A stretch of 64,000 nt of DNA, from the NCBI RefSeq assembly GCF_038502225.1, contig NC_091292.1, forward strand, positions 52,432,506 through 52,496,505. Direction: 5' to 3'. The DNA is from Cherax quadricarinatus. Lineage: Eukaryota > Arthropoda > Malacostraca > Decapoda > Parastacidae. Below are positions 36,471 through 49,950 of this stretch, in pieces; within the stretch, counting starts at the first letter, position 1, and each line of letters opens with the position of its first letter. The translations under genes were made by a program, and so were the position numbers. Below the pieces are notes generated by a model, which searched no databases, had not been told where the DNA came from, and saw nothing but the letters and a program-made list of their open reading frames with translations.

Positions 36471-39400
36471 ACCTGTCACTGCCTGGTGTACCTGTCACTG
36501 CCTGGTGTACACTTGTCACTGCCTGGTGTACACTTGTCACTGCCTGGTGAACCTGTCACTGCCTGGTGTACACTTGTCACTGCCTGGTGTACACTTGTCA
36601 CTGCCTGGTGTACCTGTCACTGCCTGGTGTACACTTGTCACTGCCTAGTGTACACTTGTCACTGCCTGGTGTACCTGTCACTGCCTGGTGTACACTTGTC
36701 ACTGCCTGGTGTACACTTGTCACTGCCTGGTGAACCTGTCACTGCCTGGTGTACACTTGTCACTGCCTGGTGTACACTTGTCACTGCCTGGTGTACCTGT
36801 CACTGCCTGGTGTACACTTGTCACTGCCTAGTGTACACTTGTCACTGCCTGGTGTACACCTGTCACTGCCTGGTGTACCTGTCACTGCCTGGTGTACACT
36901 TGTCACTGCCTGGTGTACACTTGTCACTCCCTGGTGTACACTTGTCACTGCCTGGTGTACCTGTCACTGCATGGTGTACACTTGTCACTGCCTGGTGTAC
37001 CTGTCACTGCTGGTGTAGACCTGTTACTGCCTGGTGTAGACCTGTCACTGCCTGGTGTAGACCTGTCACTGCCTGGTGTAGATTTGTCACTGCTTTGCGT
37101 AGATCTGTCACTGCCTGGTGTAGACTTATCACTACCTGGTGTACACCTGTCACTGCCTGGTGAACACCTGTCACTACCTGGTGTACACCTGTCACTGCCT
37201 GGTGTAGATCTGTCACTGCCTGCTGTGCACCTGTCGCTGCCTGGTGTACATCTGTCACAGCCTGATGTACACCTGTCACTGCCTGGTGTAGACCTGTCAC
37301 TGCCTGGTGCAGACCTGTCACTGCCTGGTGTACCTGTCACTGCCTGGTGTACCTGTCACTGCCTGGTGTAGACCTGTCACTGCCTGGTGTAGACCTGTCA
37401 CTGCCTGGTGTACACCTGTCACTGCCTGGTGTAGACCTGTCACTGCCTGGTGTACACTTGTCACTGCCTGGTGTACACTTGTCACTGCCTGGTGTAGACC
37501 TGTCACTGCCTGGTGTACCTATCACTGCCTGGTGTACACTTGTCACTGCCTGGTGTAGACCCGTCACTGCCTGGTGTAGACCTGTCACTGCCTGGTGTAG
37601 ACCTGTCACTGCCTGGTGTAGACCTGTAACTGCCTGGTGTACTTGCCACTGCCTGGTGTACACTTGTTACTGCCTGGTGTAGACCTGTCACTGCCTGGTG
37701 TAGACCTGTCACTGCCTGGTGTAGACCTGTCACTGCCTGGTGTAGACCTGTTACTGCCTGGTGTACACTTGTCACTGCCTGGTGTAGACCTGTCACTGCC
37801 TGGTGTAGACCAGTCACTGCCTGGTGTACACTTGTCACTGCCTGGTGTAGACCTGTCACTGCCTGGTGTACGCTTCTCACTGCCTGGTGTAGACCTGTCA
37901 TTGCCTGGTGTACACCTGTCACTGCCTGGAGTACACTTGTCACTGCCTGGTGTACACCTGTCACTGCTGGTGTAGACCTGTCACTGCCTGGTGTAGACCT
38001 GTCACTGCCTGGTGTAGACCTGTCACTGCCTGGTGCAGATCTGTCACTGCCTGGTGCACACCTGTCAATGCCTGGTGTACACCTGTCACTGCTTGGTGTA
38101 GACCTGACACTGCCTGGTGTAGACCTGTCACTGCTGGTGTAGACCTGTCACTGCTGGTGTAGAACTGTCACTGCCTGGTGTAGACCTGTCACTGCCTGGT
38201 GTAGACCTATCACTGCCTGGTGTAGACCTGTCACTGCCTGGTGTAGATTTGTCACTGCCTGGCGTAGATCTGTCACTGCCTGGTGTAGACTTGTCACTGC
38301 TTGGTGTACACCTGTCATTGCCTGGTGTACACCTGTCGCTGCGTGGTGTACACTTGTCACTGCCTGGTGTAGACCTGTCACTGCCTGGTGTAGATCTGTC
38401 ACTGCCTGTTGTGCACCTGTCACTGCCTGGTGTACACCTGTCACAGCCTGATGGACACCTGTCACTGCCTGGTGTAGACCTGCCACTGCCTGGTGTACAC
38501 TTGTCACTGCCTGGTGTAGACCTGTCACTGCCTGGAGTAGACCTGTCACTAACTGGTGTAGACCTGTCACTGCCTGGTGTACACTTGTCACTGCCTGGTG
38601 TAGACCTGTCAATGCCTGGTGTACGCTTATCACTGCCTGGTGTAGACCTGTCACTGTCTGGTGTAGACCTGTCACTGCCTGGTGTACACTTGTCACTGCC
38701 TGATGTAGACCTGTCACTGCTGGTGTAGACCTGTCACTGCCTGGTGTAGCCCTGTCACTGCCTGGTGTAGACCTATCACTGCCTGGTGTACACTTGTCAC
38801 TGCCTGGTGTACACCTGTCACTGCTGGTGTAGACCTGACACTGCCTGGTGTAGACCTGTCACTGCCTGGTGTAGACCTGTCACTGCCTAGTGTAGACCTG
38901 TCACTGCCTGGTGTAGACCTGTCACTGCCTGGTGTAGATTTGTCACTGCCTGGCGTAGATCTGTCACTGCCTGGTGTAGACTTGTCACTGCCTGGTGTAG
39001 ACCTGTCACTGCCTGGTGTACACCTGTCACTGCCTGGTATAGACCTGTCACTGCCTGGTGCAGATCTGTCTCTGCCTGCTGTGCACCTGCCACTGCCTGG
39101 TGTACACATGTCACAGCCTGATGTACACCTGTCACTGCCTGGTGTAGACCTGTCACTGCCTGGTGTAGATCTGTCCCTGCCTGCTGTACACCTGTCACTG
39201 CCTGGTGTACACCTGTCACTGCCTGGTGTACACCTGTCACTGCCTGGTGTACATCTGTCACTGCCTGGTGCAATCTGTTACTGCCTGGTGTAGATCTGTC
39301 ACTGCCTGGTGCAGACTTGTCACTGCCTGGTGTACACCTATCAATGCCTGGTGTACACCTGTCACTGCCTGGTGTTCACCTGTCACTGCCTGGTGTAGGC

Positions 39401-42400
39401 CTGTCACTGCCTGGTGTAGATCTGTCACTGCCTGGTGTAGACTTGTCACTGCCTGGTGTACACCTGTCACTGCCTGGTGTACACCTGTCATTGCCTGGTG
39501 TACACCTGTCACTGCCTGGTGTAGATCTGTCACTGCCTGGTGTAGACTTGTCACTGCCTGGTGTACACCTGTCCCTGCCTGGTGCAGACTCGTCACTGCC
39601 TCGTGTACACCTGTCACTGCCTGGTGTGCATCTGTCACTGCCGGGTGCAATCTGTTACTGCCTGGTGTAGATCTGTCACTGCCTGGTGTAGACTTGTCAC
39701 TGCCTGGTGTACACCTATCACTGCCTGGTGTACACCTGTCACTGCCTGGTGTTCACCTGTCACTGCCTGGTGTAGGCCTGTCACTGCCTGGTGTAGATCT
39801 GTCACTGCCTGGTGTAGACTTGTCACTGCCTGGTGTACACCTGTCACTGCCTGGTGTACACCTGTCATTGCCTGGTGTACACCTGTCACTGCCTGGTGTA
39901 GATCTGTCACTGCCTGGTGTAGACTTGTCACTGTCTGGTGTACACCTGTCCCTGCCTGGTGCAGAATCGTCACTGCCTTGTGTACACCTGTCACTGCCTG
40001 ATGTACACCTGTCACTGCCTGGTGTAGATCTGTCACTGCCTGGTGTAGACCTGTCACTGCCTCTTGTAGACCTGTCACTTCCTGGTGTATACCTGTCACT
40101 GCCTGGTGTACACCTGTCACTGCTTGATGTACACCTGTCACTGCCTGGTATAGATCTGTCACTGCCTGGTATAGATCTGTTACTGCCTGGTGTAGACTTG
40201 TCACTGCCTGGTGTAGATCTGTCACTGCCTGGTGTAGACTTGTCACTGCCTGGTGTAGACCTGTCACTGCCTGGTGTAGACCTGTCACTGCCTGGTGTAC
40301 ACCTGTCACTGCCTGGTGTAGACCTGTCACTGCCTGGTGTACACTTGTCACTGCCTGGTGTACACTTGTCACTGCCTGGTGTAGATCTGTCACTGCCTGG
40401 TGTAACTATCACTGCCTGGTGTACACTTGTCACTGCCTGGTGTAGACCCGTCACTGCCTGGTGTAGACCTGTCACTGCCTGGTGTAGACCTGTCACTGCC
40501 TGGTGTAGACCTGTAACTGCCTGGTGTACCTGTCACTGCCTGGTGTACACTTGTTACTGCCTGGTGTAGACCTGTCACTACCTGGTGTAGACCTGTCACT
40601 GCCTGGTGTAGACCTGTCACTGCTTGGTGTAGACCTGTTACTGCCTGGTGTACACTTGTCACTGCCTGGTGTAGACCTGTCACTGCCTGGTGTAAACCAG
40701 TCACTGCCTGGTGTACACTTGTCACTGCCTTGTGTAGACCTGTCACTGCCTGGTGTACGCTTCTCACTGCCTGGTGTAGAACTGTCATTGCCTGGTGTAC
40801 ACCTGTCACTGCCTGGAGTACACCTGTCACTGCCTGGTGTACACCTGTCACTGCTGGTGTAGACCTGTCACTGCCTGGTGTAGACCTGTCACTGCCTGGT
40901 GTAGACCTGTCACTGCCTGGTGCAGATCTGTCACTGCCTGGTGCACACCTGTCAATGCCTGGTGTACACCTGTCACTGCCTGGTGTAGACCTGACACTGC
41001 CTGGTGTAGACCTGTCACTGCTGGTGTAGACCTGTCACTACTGGTGTAGAACTGTCACTGCCTGGTGTAGACCTGTCACTGCCTGGTGTAGACCTATCAC
41101 TGCCTGGTGTAGACCTGTCACTGCCTGGTGTAGATTTGTCACTGCCTGGCGTAGATCTGTCACTGCCTGGTGTAGACTTGTCACTGCTTGGTGTACACCT
41201 ATCATTGCCTGGTGTACACGTGTCGCTGCGTGGTGTACACTTGTCACTGCCTGGTGTAGACCTGTCACTGCCTGGTGTAGATCTGTCACTGCCTGTTGTG
41301 CACCTGTCACTGCCTGGTGTACACCTGTCACAGCCTGATGGACACCTGTCACTGCCTGGTGTAGACCTGCCACTGCCTGGTGTACACTTGTCACTGCCTG
41401 GTGTAGACCTGTCACTGCTTGGAGTAGACCTGTCACTAACTGGTGTAGACCTGTCACTGCCTGGTGTACACTTGTCACTGCCTGGTGTAGACCTGTCAAT
41501 GCCTGGTGTACGCTTATCACTGCCTGGTGTAGACCTGTCACTGTCTGGTGTAGACCTGTCACTGCCTGGTGTACACTTGTCACTGCCTGATGTAGACCTG
41601 TCACTGCTGGTGTAGACCTGTCACTGCCTGGTGTAGACCTGTCACTGCCTGGTGTAGACCTATCACTGCCTGGTGTACACTTGTCACTGCCTGGTGTACA
41701 CCTGTCACTGCTGGTGTAGACCTGACACTGCCTGGTGTAGACCTGTCACTGCCTGGTGTAGACCTGTCACTGCCTAGTGTAGACCTGTCACTGCCTGGTG
41801 TAGACCTGTCACTGCCTGGTGTAGATTTGTCACTGCCTGGCGTAGATCTGTCACTGCCTGGTGTAGACTTGTCACTGCCTGGTGTAGACCTGTCACTGCC
41901 TGGTGTACACCTGTCACTGCCTGGTATAGACCTGTCACTGCCTGGTGCAGATCTGTCTCTGCCTGCTGTGCACCTGCCACTGCCTGGTGTACACATGTCA
42001 CAACCTGATGTACACCTGTCACTGCCTGGTGTAGACCTGTCACTGCCTGGTGTAGATCTGTCCCTGCCTGCTGTACACCTGTCACTGCCTGGTGTACACC
42101 TGTCACTGCCTGGTGTACACCTGTCACTGCCTGGTGTACATCTGTCACTGCCTGGTGCAATCTGTTACTGCCTGGTGTAGATCTGTCACTGCCTGGTGTA
42201 GACTTGTCACTGCCTGGTGTACACCTATCACTGCCTGGTGTACACCTGTCACTGCCTGGTGTTCACCTGTCACTGCCTGGTGTAGGCCTGTCACTGCCTG
42301 GTGTAGATCTGTCACTGCCTGGTGTAGACTTGTCACTGCCTGGTGTACACCTGTCACTGCCTGGTGTACACCTGTCATTGCCTGGTGTACACCTGTCACT

Positions 42401-43510
42401 GCCTGGTGTAGATCTGTCACTGCCTGGTGTAGACTTGTCACTGCCTGGTGTACACCTGTCCCTGCCTGGTGCAGACTCGTCACTGCCTCGTGTACACCTG
42501 TCACTGCCTGGTGTACATCTGTCACTGCCTGGTGCAATCTGTTACTGCCTGGTGTAGATCTGTCACTGCCTGGTGTAGACTTGTCACTGCCTGGTGTACA
42601 CCTATCACTGCCTGGTGTACACCTGTCACTGCCTGGTGTTCACCTGTCACTGCCTGGTGTAGGCCTGTCACTGCCTGGTGTAGATCTGTCACTGCCTGGT
42701 GTAGACTTGTCACTGCCTGGTGTACACCTGTCACTGCCTGGTGTACACCTGTCATTGCCTGGTGTACACCTGTCACTGCCTGGTGTAGATCTGTCACTGC
42801 CTGGTGTAGACATGTCACTGCCTGGTGTACACCTGTCCCTGCCTGGTGCAGACTCGTCACTGCCTGGTGTACACCTGTCACTGCCTGGTGTAGATCTGTC
42901 ACTGCCTGGTGTAGACCTGTCACTGCCTGTTGTAGACCTGTCACTGCCTGGTGTATACCTGTCACTGCCTGGTGTACACCTGTCACTGCTTGATGTACAC
43001 CTGTCACTGCCTGGTATAGATCTGTCACTGCCTGGTGTAGACTTGTCACTGCCTGGTGTAGATCTGTCACTGCCTGGTGTAGACTTGTCACTGCCTGGTG
43101 TACACCTGTCCCTGCCTGGTGCAGACTCGTCACTGCCTGGTGTACACCTGTCACTGCCTGATGAACACCTGTCACTGCCTGGTGTAGATCTGTCACTGCC
43201 TGGTGTAGACCTGTCACTGCCTGTTGTAGACCTGTCACTGCCTGGTGTATACCTGTCACTGCCTGGTGAACACCTGTCACTGCTTGATGTACACCTGTCA
43301 CTGCCTGGTATAGATCTGTCACTGCCTGGTGTAGACTTGTCCCTGCCTGGTGTACACCTGTCACTGCCTGGTGTAGACTTGTCACTGCCTGGTGTAGACC
43401 TGTCACTGTCTGGTGTAGATCTGTCACTGCCTGGTATAGACCTGTCACTGCCTGTTGTAGACCTGTCACTGCCTGGTGTGCACCTGTCACTGCCTGGTGT
43501 ACACCTGCCA
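36471..43510. repeat. 21-bp minisatellite, main block
   Basis: Unit cctgtcactgcctggtgtag followed by a, with linked variants (TAGACC, TACACT, TACACC, TAGATC, TAGACT) and occasional 18- and 20-bp units. At higher order, characteristic variant strings repeat 377 bp apart (for example at 39271 and 39648) and 2887 bp apart (for example 37561 and 40448; 39271 and 42158). Because 21 is a multiple of 3, very long frames stay open on both strands (7-residue repeats such as LSLPGVH and VTAWCTP). These are artefacts of the period. Confidence 0.97.
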
Positions 43511-43661
43511 CTTGTTGATAAGTTAGACACATGTGCAACTCTTGGGTATCTTTATTGAGGAAACGTTTCGCCACATAGTGGCTTCATCAGTCCATACGTA
43601 GGAGAAACTTGAAGAACAGGAGGAGGACTGATTACCTCATTCTCCTCCTGTTCTTCCTCTA
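43511..43661 (-). mobile_element. hammerhead-like repeat fragment (subtype II) inserted in the 21-bp array
   Basis: Minus-orientation sequence matches 28370-28500: gacacatgtgcaactcttgg, tatctttattgaggaaacg and the core. It then folds back, with gaagaacaggaggag (43611-43625) facing its complement (43642-43656) around gactgattacctcatt. It interrupts the minisatellite on both sides. Confidence 0.8.
43559..43593 (-). ncRNA. hammerhead-ribozyme-like core (subtype II, in minisatellite)
   Basis: Minus strand GGA-CTGATGA-gccac/gtggc-GAAAC-GTT-TCC. The stem II loop is TAT in place of TGT, with the stem intact. Confidence 0.5.
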
Positions 43662-43822
43662 CACACCTGTCACTGCCTGGTGTAGACCTGTCAGTGCCTG
43701 GTGTACACCTGTCAGTGCCTGGTGTGCATCTGTTACTGCCTGGTGTAGATATGTCACTGCCTGGTGTACACTTGTCACTGCCTGGTGTAGATCTGTCACT
43801 GCCTGGTGTACACCTGTCATTG
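43662..43822. repeat. 21-bp minisatellite, segment between insertions
   Basis: About seven units of the same 21-bp repeat. Confidence 0.95.
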
Positions 43823-43941
43823 AAATTAAGACACATGTGACACATCTGGGTATCTTTATTGTAGACGTTTCGCCATCCAGTGGCTTTATCAATACAAATT
43901 CTAGGACATAACTTGAAGACGGTATTATATACCATTCTTGC
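43823..43941 (-). mobile_element. 119-bp hammerhead-like element (subtype IV) inserted in the 21-bp array with TSD
   Basis: The insert is flanked by acacctgtcattg at 43810-43822 and 43942-43954 (13 bp). Minus strand order: a TATATAATA box, the core at 43895-43861, caataaagataccc, and an end ...gtgtcttaattt. The duplicated flank is itself array sequence, so part of the match could be coincidental periodicity. Confidence 0.75.
43861..43895 (-). ncRNA. hammerhead-ribozyme-like core (subtype IV)
   Basis: Minus strand GTA-TTGATAA-stem II-GAAAC-GTC-TAC, also 35 nt. Stem I (GTA/TAC) differs from other subtypes yet pairs. The core has C3 to U and G8 to A, two changes that would keep the C3-G8 pair as U3-A8; activity would be expected to be low. 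Confidence 0.4.
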
Positions 43942-45038
43942 ACACCTGTCATTGCCTGGTGTACACCTGTCACTGCCTGGTGTAAACCTGTCACTGCCTA
44001 GTGTAGATCTGTCACTGCCTGGTGTAGACCTGTCACTGCCTGTTGTACACCTGTCACAGACTTGTGTAGACCTGGTGTAGATCTGGTGTAGACCTGTCAC
44101 TGCCTGGTGTAGACCTGTCACTGCCTGGTGTAGACCTGTCACTGCCTGGTGTACACCTGTCACAGCCTGATGTACACTTGTTACTGCCTGGTGTACACCT
44201 GTCACTTCCTGGTGTACACCTGTCACTGCCTGATGTACACTTGTCACTGCCTAGTGTACATCTGTCACTGCCTGATGTACACTTGTCACTGCCTGATGTA
44301 CACCTGTCACTGCTTGGTGTACACCTGTCACTGCCTGATGTACACTTATTGCTGCCTGGTGTACACCTGTCATGGCCTGATGTACACTTGTGACTGCCTG
44401 ATATACACCTGTCACTGCCTAATGTACACCTGTCACTGCCTGGTGTACACCTGTCACTGCCTGATATTCACTTGTCTCTGCCTAATTTACACCTGTCACT
44501 GCCTGGTGTACACCTGTCACTGCCTGATGCTCACTTGTCACTGTCTGATGTACACCTGTCACTGCCTGGTGTACACCTGTCACTGCCTGCTGTACGCTTG
44601 TCACTGCCTGATGTACACTTGTCAGTGCCTGACGTATACTTGTGACTGCCTGATGTACTCTTGTCACTGCATGATGTACACTTGTCACTGCGTGATGTAC
44701 ACTTGTCACTGCTTGATGTACACCTGTCACTGCCTGGTATAGATCTGTCACTGCCTGGTGTAGACTTGTCACTGCCTGGTGTAGATCTGTCACTGCCTGG
44801 TGTAGACTTGTCACTGCCTATTGTACACTTGCCACTGCCTGGTGTACACCTGTCACTGCCTGCTATATTCTTGTCACTGCCTAATGTACACTTGTCACTG
44901 CGTGGTGTACACTTGTCACTGCGTGGTGTACACTTGTCACTGCGTGCTGTACACTTGTCACTGCGTGGTGTACATTTGTCACTGCGTGGTGTACACTTGT
45001 CACTGCGTGGTGTACACTTGTCACTGCCTGCTGTACAC
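43942..45038. repeat. 21-bp minisatellite, distal block
   Basis: The same 21-bp family, here dominated by TGATGTACA and TGCGTGGTGTACACT variants and more diverged than the main block. It ends at about 45038. Confidence 0.95.
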
Positions 45039-45384
45039 AGAGTTAGAACAAACAATCCCAGCAGTTAAGGTAATGCTGCTACATATAAACAAACACTTGG
45101 TATAACCCTCAGGAATGAGCATCATGCAATGTACTTTCTTTTTGATTGAATTAGGATCGTTTAGTAATTTATTTCAGTCAGCTGCAATCACTAGTAAGAA
45201 CTTAATAGAACACTTTAGTTATATTTCGTCGAAGTTCGCAAAAATGTTGAATTATACTCGAAAGGCGATGTAGACAACACACTCCTGACCTGACATACAA
45301 GTGAGACATTATCCTGTCGCAAGTTCACTCCTATGATTACTGGAATATTAAAACGTGATATTAATTCCTATGGGGTTAACGCTC
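45039..45384. other. sequence without recognised feature
   Basis: Short unique-looking stretch between two arrays. Confidence 0.35.
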
Positions 45385-46370
<986 letters not shown>

Positions 46371-49300
46371 ATTCAAAAGTAAAGGTAATGAAGATAGGAA
46401 ATATAAAGGCAGAACCTTTATGGCTCCAAGTACATATGTTTAATTAAACAATGTTTACGTAAATAACTCAAACAAAAAAAAGTTCGTTAAAGATATTGTT
46501 TTGACTCTCCAGGTCAACATGATGTTATAATTACACATGATAGTTACTTCTGCCAGACATAAAGATAATTCCTGATGCATTATAAGAAGCAGATGCAGAC
46601 AATCTGTTGCAGAGAAGTTTCACTTCAGTTGCACACACGAGACCTACGTTCCTGTATTCCATAGTTAGACGAGGTGACGAGAGAAATCCAGTCAGCGACA
46701 CGCTAGCTTCTTTTTCCAAATGTGTGGGTCATCTTTAGTAACTGGTCTGACCTCCAACTGGGGGAACTTAGTAAGTTTATTTAGGTACAGGTACACATAA
46801 ATACAGTTACACAAATTATCATATATAGTAACACATATAAATTACCAAGGATAACCCAGACAAAAGTCAGTGATTTATTCCCTTTGGGGTCTTTGACTAG
46901 TTCTGTTGGTATTCGTAAGTTTTCCTAGTCTCCAGTTTACTGCTGAGCTTCATCGTGTCTACACGTGAATTGTAATGTTTTCGTCTTAAACTGGGACTCA
47001 ACCTAGCAACTGTTAACCTAGAAGGCTTAAAGCATCGATAAATTAGTCACTAGGAAGACGTCCCTAGTACTCATCCTCTCGCCTGTGAAGCTGCGCTGGC
47101 AGTCTTCCTGAGTTACCATAACCACACACACGGTCCAGTAAATGAACAAGCTTGATGTTGTTTCTTTAAGGCTGCGACGGTTTATGCTCTAAAAGAGATG
47201 AGATAAGATACGAGTTTCTTCGGATTTTTAAACCAGAGGGTTAGCCACCCAGTAGAACCCAAACATGTCAGTGCGTCGTCGGGAACCGTCGATATTATTT
47301 CCATTGTGATCTTTTCTCTTCTCCCCTTTGTCCATCAAATTTATTACACCATCTTTGCTATATATGTTCAGCCAAGGAAAGGATAGTAATATTCGTTGTG
47401 TTGCTTGAGGATGCCACAACATAGCTGCGGGAGACTGCACTTACACTCTTGCTAGCACATATCACTGTATAATATCACTAAACACTTTCCTGTAGTTACT
47501 GAACTTAGTGTGGAAGGTTTGACAATGTTCTCATTGTTTTATGAGATTTTCTAGATTAAAATGACAGATTTCATTACCTCATACGATATTCATCCTTTTT
47601 AAAGGCGTCAGGAAAGTACAGTTAGTTTTTGTTCACAATGTGTAACTATGAATAACACTTCCCTTCCACTCATACTCAGACACATACCCTATGCTGACCG
47701 TTCCTTTCATTTCTCAGCGCTTCTTCATCACTTAAACTACCAGATCCCTCGCCTCTCCACCTGAAACCTCCACTCAAACATTTACATCAACCATTAACAA
47801 AAAAAAATACTGCACTCAACCCTCTTACTTTCAGCCCCTTCATTTTTCCTCAGCATCTTCAAGCTCCTACCTACCCTCTGCCTCATGGTGATGTAAGAAG
47901 ACTTCTGAAGCAGCAAAAAGCCCCTTTGTCATCTACAGTAAAGTCTTGCTCTACAGTAGATGTCTTCATACTTATTTGCCCATTTGTGTTGCCTCAGTCA
48001 TCTTCCAGCCCTTGGACTGACCAGAAGACAACGCCTCTTACGCCTCTTGGAGATCAGAAGATCAATAGCATATCGTTCTATCAAAGGATGATTAAAAAAG
48101 ATGCAACATCTGTAAGAAGGAACTGTAATGAAAGATCTACGCGAGTTTAGCACTTTAAAAATAAATTGACTAAATAACGAGGAGGTAGAGTGGAGATAAA
48201 ACTTCCCAAGCTGTAAGTGCAGTGCTTTATATAAGGCTAGAGGGAGAGCTTTCCTAAACGTGAGCAATACTCTAGACCATGGCAGAGGAGCTTTCCTAAG
48301 CGTTAGAGCAGTACTGTAATGAGTGAGGGTCACACGTAAGAGGAGTTTCCCAGAAAAGGTAAGAGGTCTAAGCGACTGTGAGAAACTTAAGCATCGGTGC
48401 TGTACTCAAAGGAAGGCAGAGAAGAAAGATACCTCAGTTTATACACGGAAAATATTTGAAAGTATATGAAGAAGAGATAGGTGCAGAACAAACATTTATT
48501 GTAGAGCGATGTAAGGCCACACTAAAACTTGTTTGATACTACGCCAATATTTTTCATTTCTTTCAGCAGAACGACTTTGAATCCTGAAAAATATATGTTC
48601 GTTAATTCCATTTTGAGAAGACCGACTCAGCGTATCAGAGTTTAAAGATTCCTCAGCCTTCTATTAATTATCAATGGTGAGAAAAAGTCCTGTCAACAAA
48701 TGTAAAAGGCTTTATAAGTTTACGGGGAACAAGTAGCAAGAATCTGGCTGATCAAGGGGTCGCCAAGAATGCCGATCTTCAGGCAGGACTGAAAGAACAT
48801 AAAAATTCTCAGAACTGGCCTGAAGTGAAACCTACTTTTGCCGAAGTCAATCCAGATCCAAGAATGGGTGGACATAACACTTTCCGTCCCCGGCACTGAC
48901 AGCGGTTATAAGCTTCACTGGGATTAAAGTGTAATCAGTTTAGTGTTAAAGACTGAAAAGTTAATTATAACGTATGCAGCGGAGCTCAGTATTCAACAAC
49001 TTTCCTAATTAATCAACTATGCAAGTAGCTCATCACGTGTGTAGAGGATTTAATTACAGAGAGATTCTTTCATAATGAAGCATTTGTGTACGTTCATGAA
49101 TTACTTTCCTGTTTGCCCGTATAACTCTACTGTTTAAAACATAATGGCGTCAGATGTGTCTTTATTTAGCACAGGCTGTTTCCCATTATGACAGGGAGTC
49201 TAGAAGAAACACATTCACCATCACTTAACCACTGGTTCTTTCTATGCAAGAGTACAGACTTCACAGTCCAAATAACCCACTGAAGCGTACAAATCCCGCT

Positions 49301-49491
49301 CACTTATCAACGTTCAGGCTCGTTATCTCCCACCTCCAGAACGTAATCCGTATACAAGGCTTCCAAGAATCCAGAAGTGTGCTGCAGCCACCGAAAAGTT
49401 TGTAACCCGAAATGTTTGCTAAATTCCAGGTACATCTCCGAAGGGTTTGTTGACTTATAAAGATTTTAGCGATCAACAGAAATCAGTCTTG
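46371..49491. other. 3-kb stretch without recognised gene
   Basis: No family motif in the open frames. At 46765-46890 a stretch (taagtttatttaggtacagg, acacataaatacagttacac) has the look of an interspersed repeat, but no second copy is present to confirm it. Confidence 0.35.
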
Positions 49492-49950
49492 AGATACAAT
49501 AAAAATGAAAGAATGGTTGGAATGGAACGGCAGAAACAACAAGGATAGTAGGAATGGAGCGCCAGAAACAACAAGGATAGTAGGAATGGAACGCCAGAAA
49601 CAACAAGGATAGTAGGAACGGAACGCCAGAAACAGCAAGGATAACAGAAATGGAACGCCAGAAACAACAAGGATAATTGGAATGGAACGCCAGACACAAC
49701 ATGGATAGTAGGAATGGAACGCCAGAAACAGCAAGGATAGATGGAATGGAACGCCAGAAACAACATGGATAGTAGGAATGGAACGCCAGAAACAACAAGG
49801 ATAGTTGGAATGGAACGCCAGAAACAACATGGATAGTAGGAATGGAACGCCAGAAACAACATGGATAGTAGGAATTGAACGCCAGAAACAGCAAGGATAG
49901 TAGGAATGGAACCCCAGAAACAGCAAGGATAGTAGGAAGGGAAACGAAGC
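49492..49950. repeat. 32-bp minisatellite, subfamily 1 (about 14 copies)
   Basis: Unit gtaggaatggaacgccagaa followed by acaacaaggata, 32 bp. Because 32 is not a multiple of 3, all three minus-strand frames stay open with a rotating FLAFHSYYPCCFWRS-type repeat. This is not a gene. Confidence 0.95.

Noticed and set aside
36465..44814. Many long heptad-repeat proteins on both strands
   Set aside because: A 21-bp period keeps all stop-free frames open. Overlapping frames on both strands are equally long, so none is preferred.
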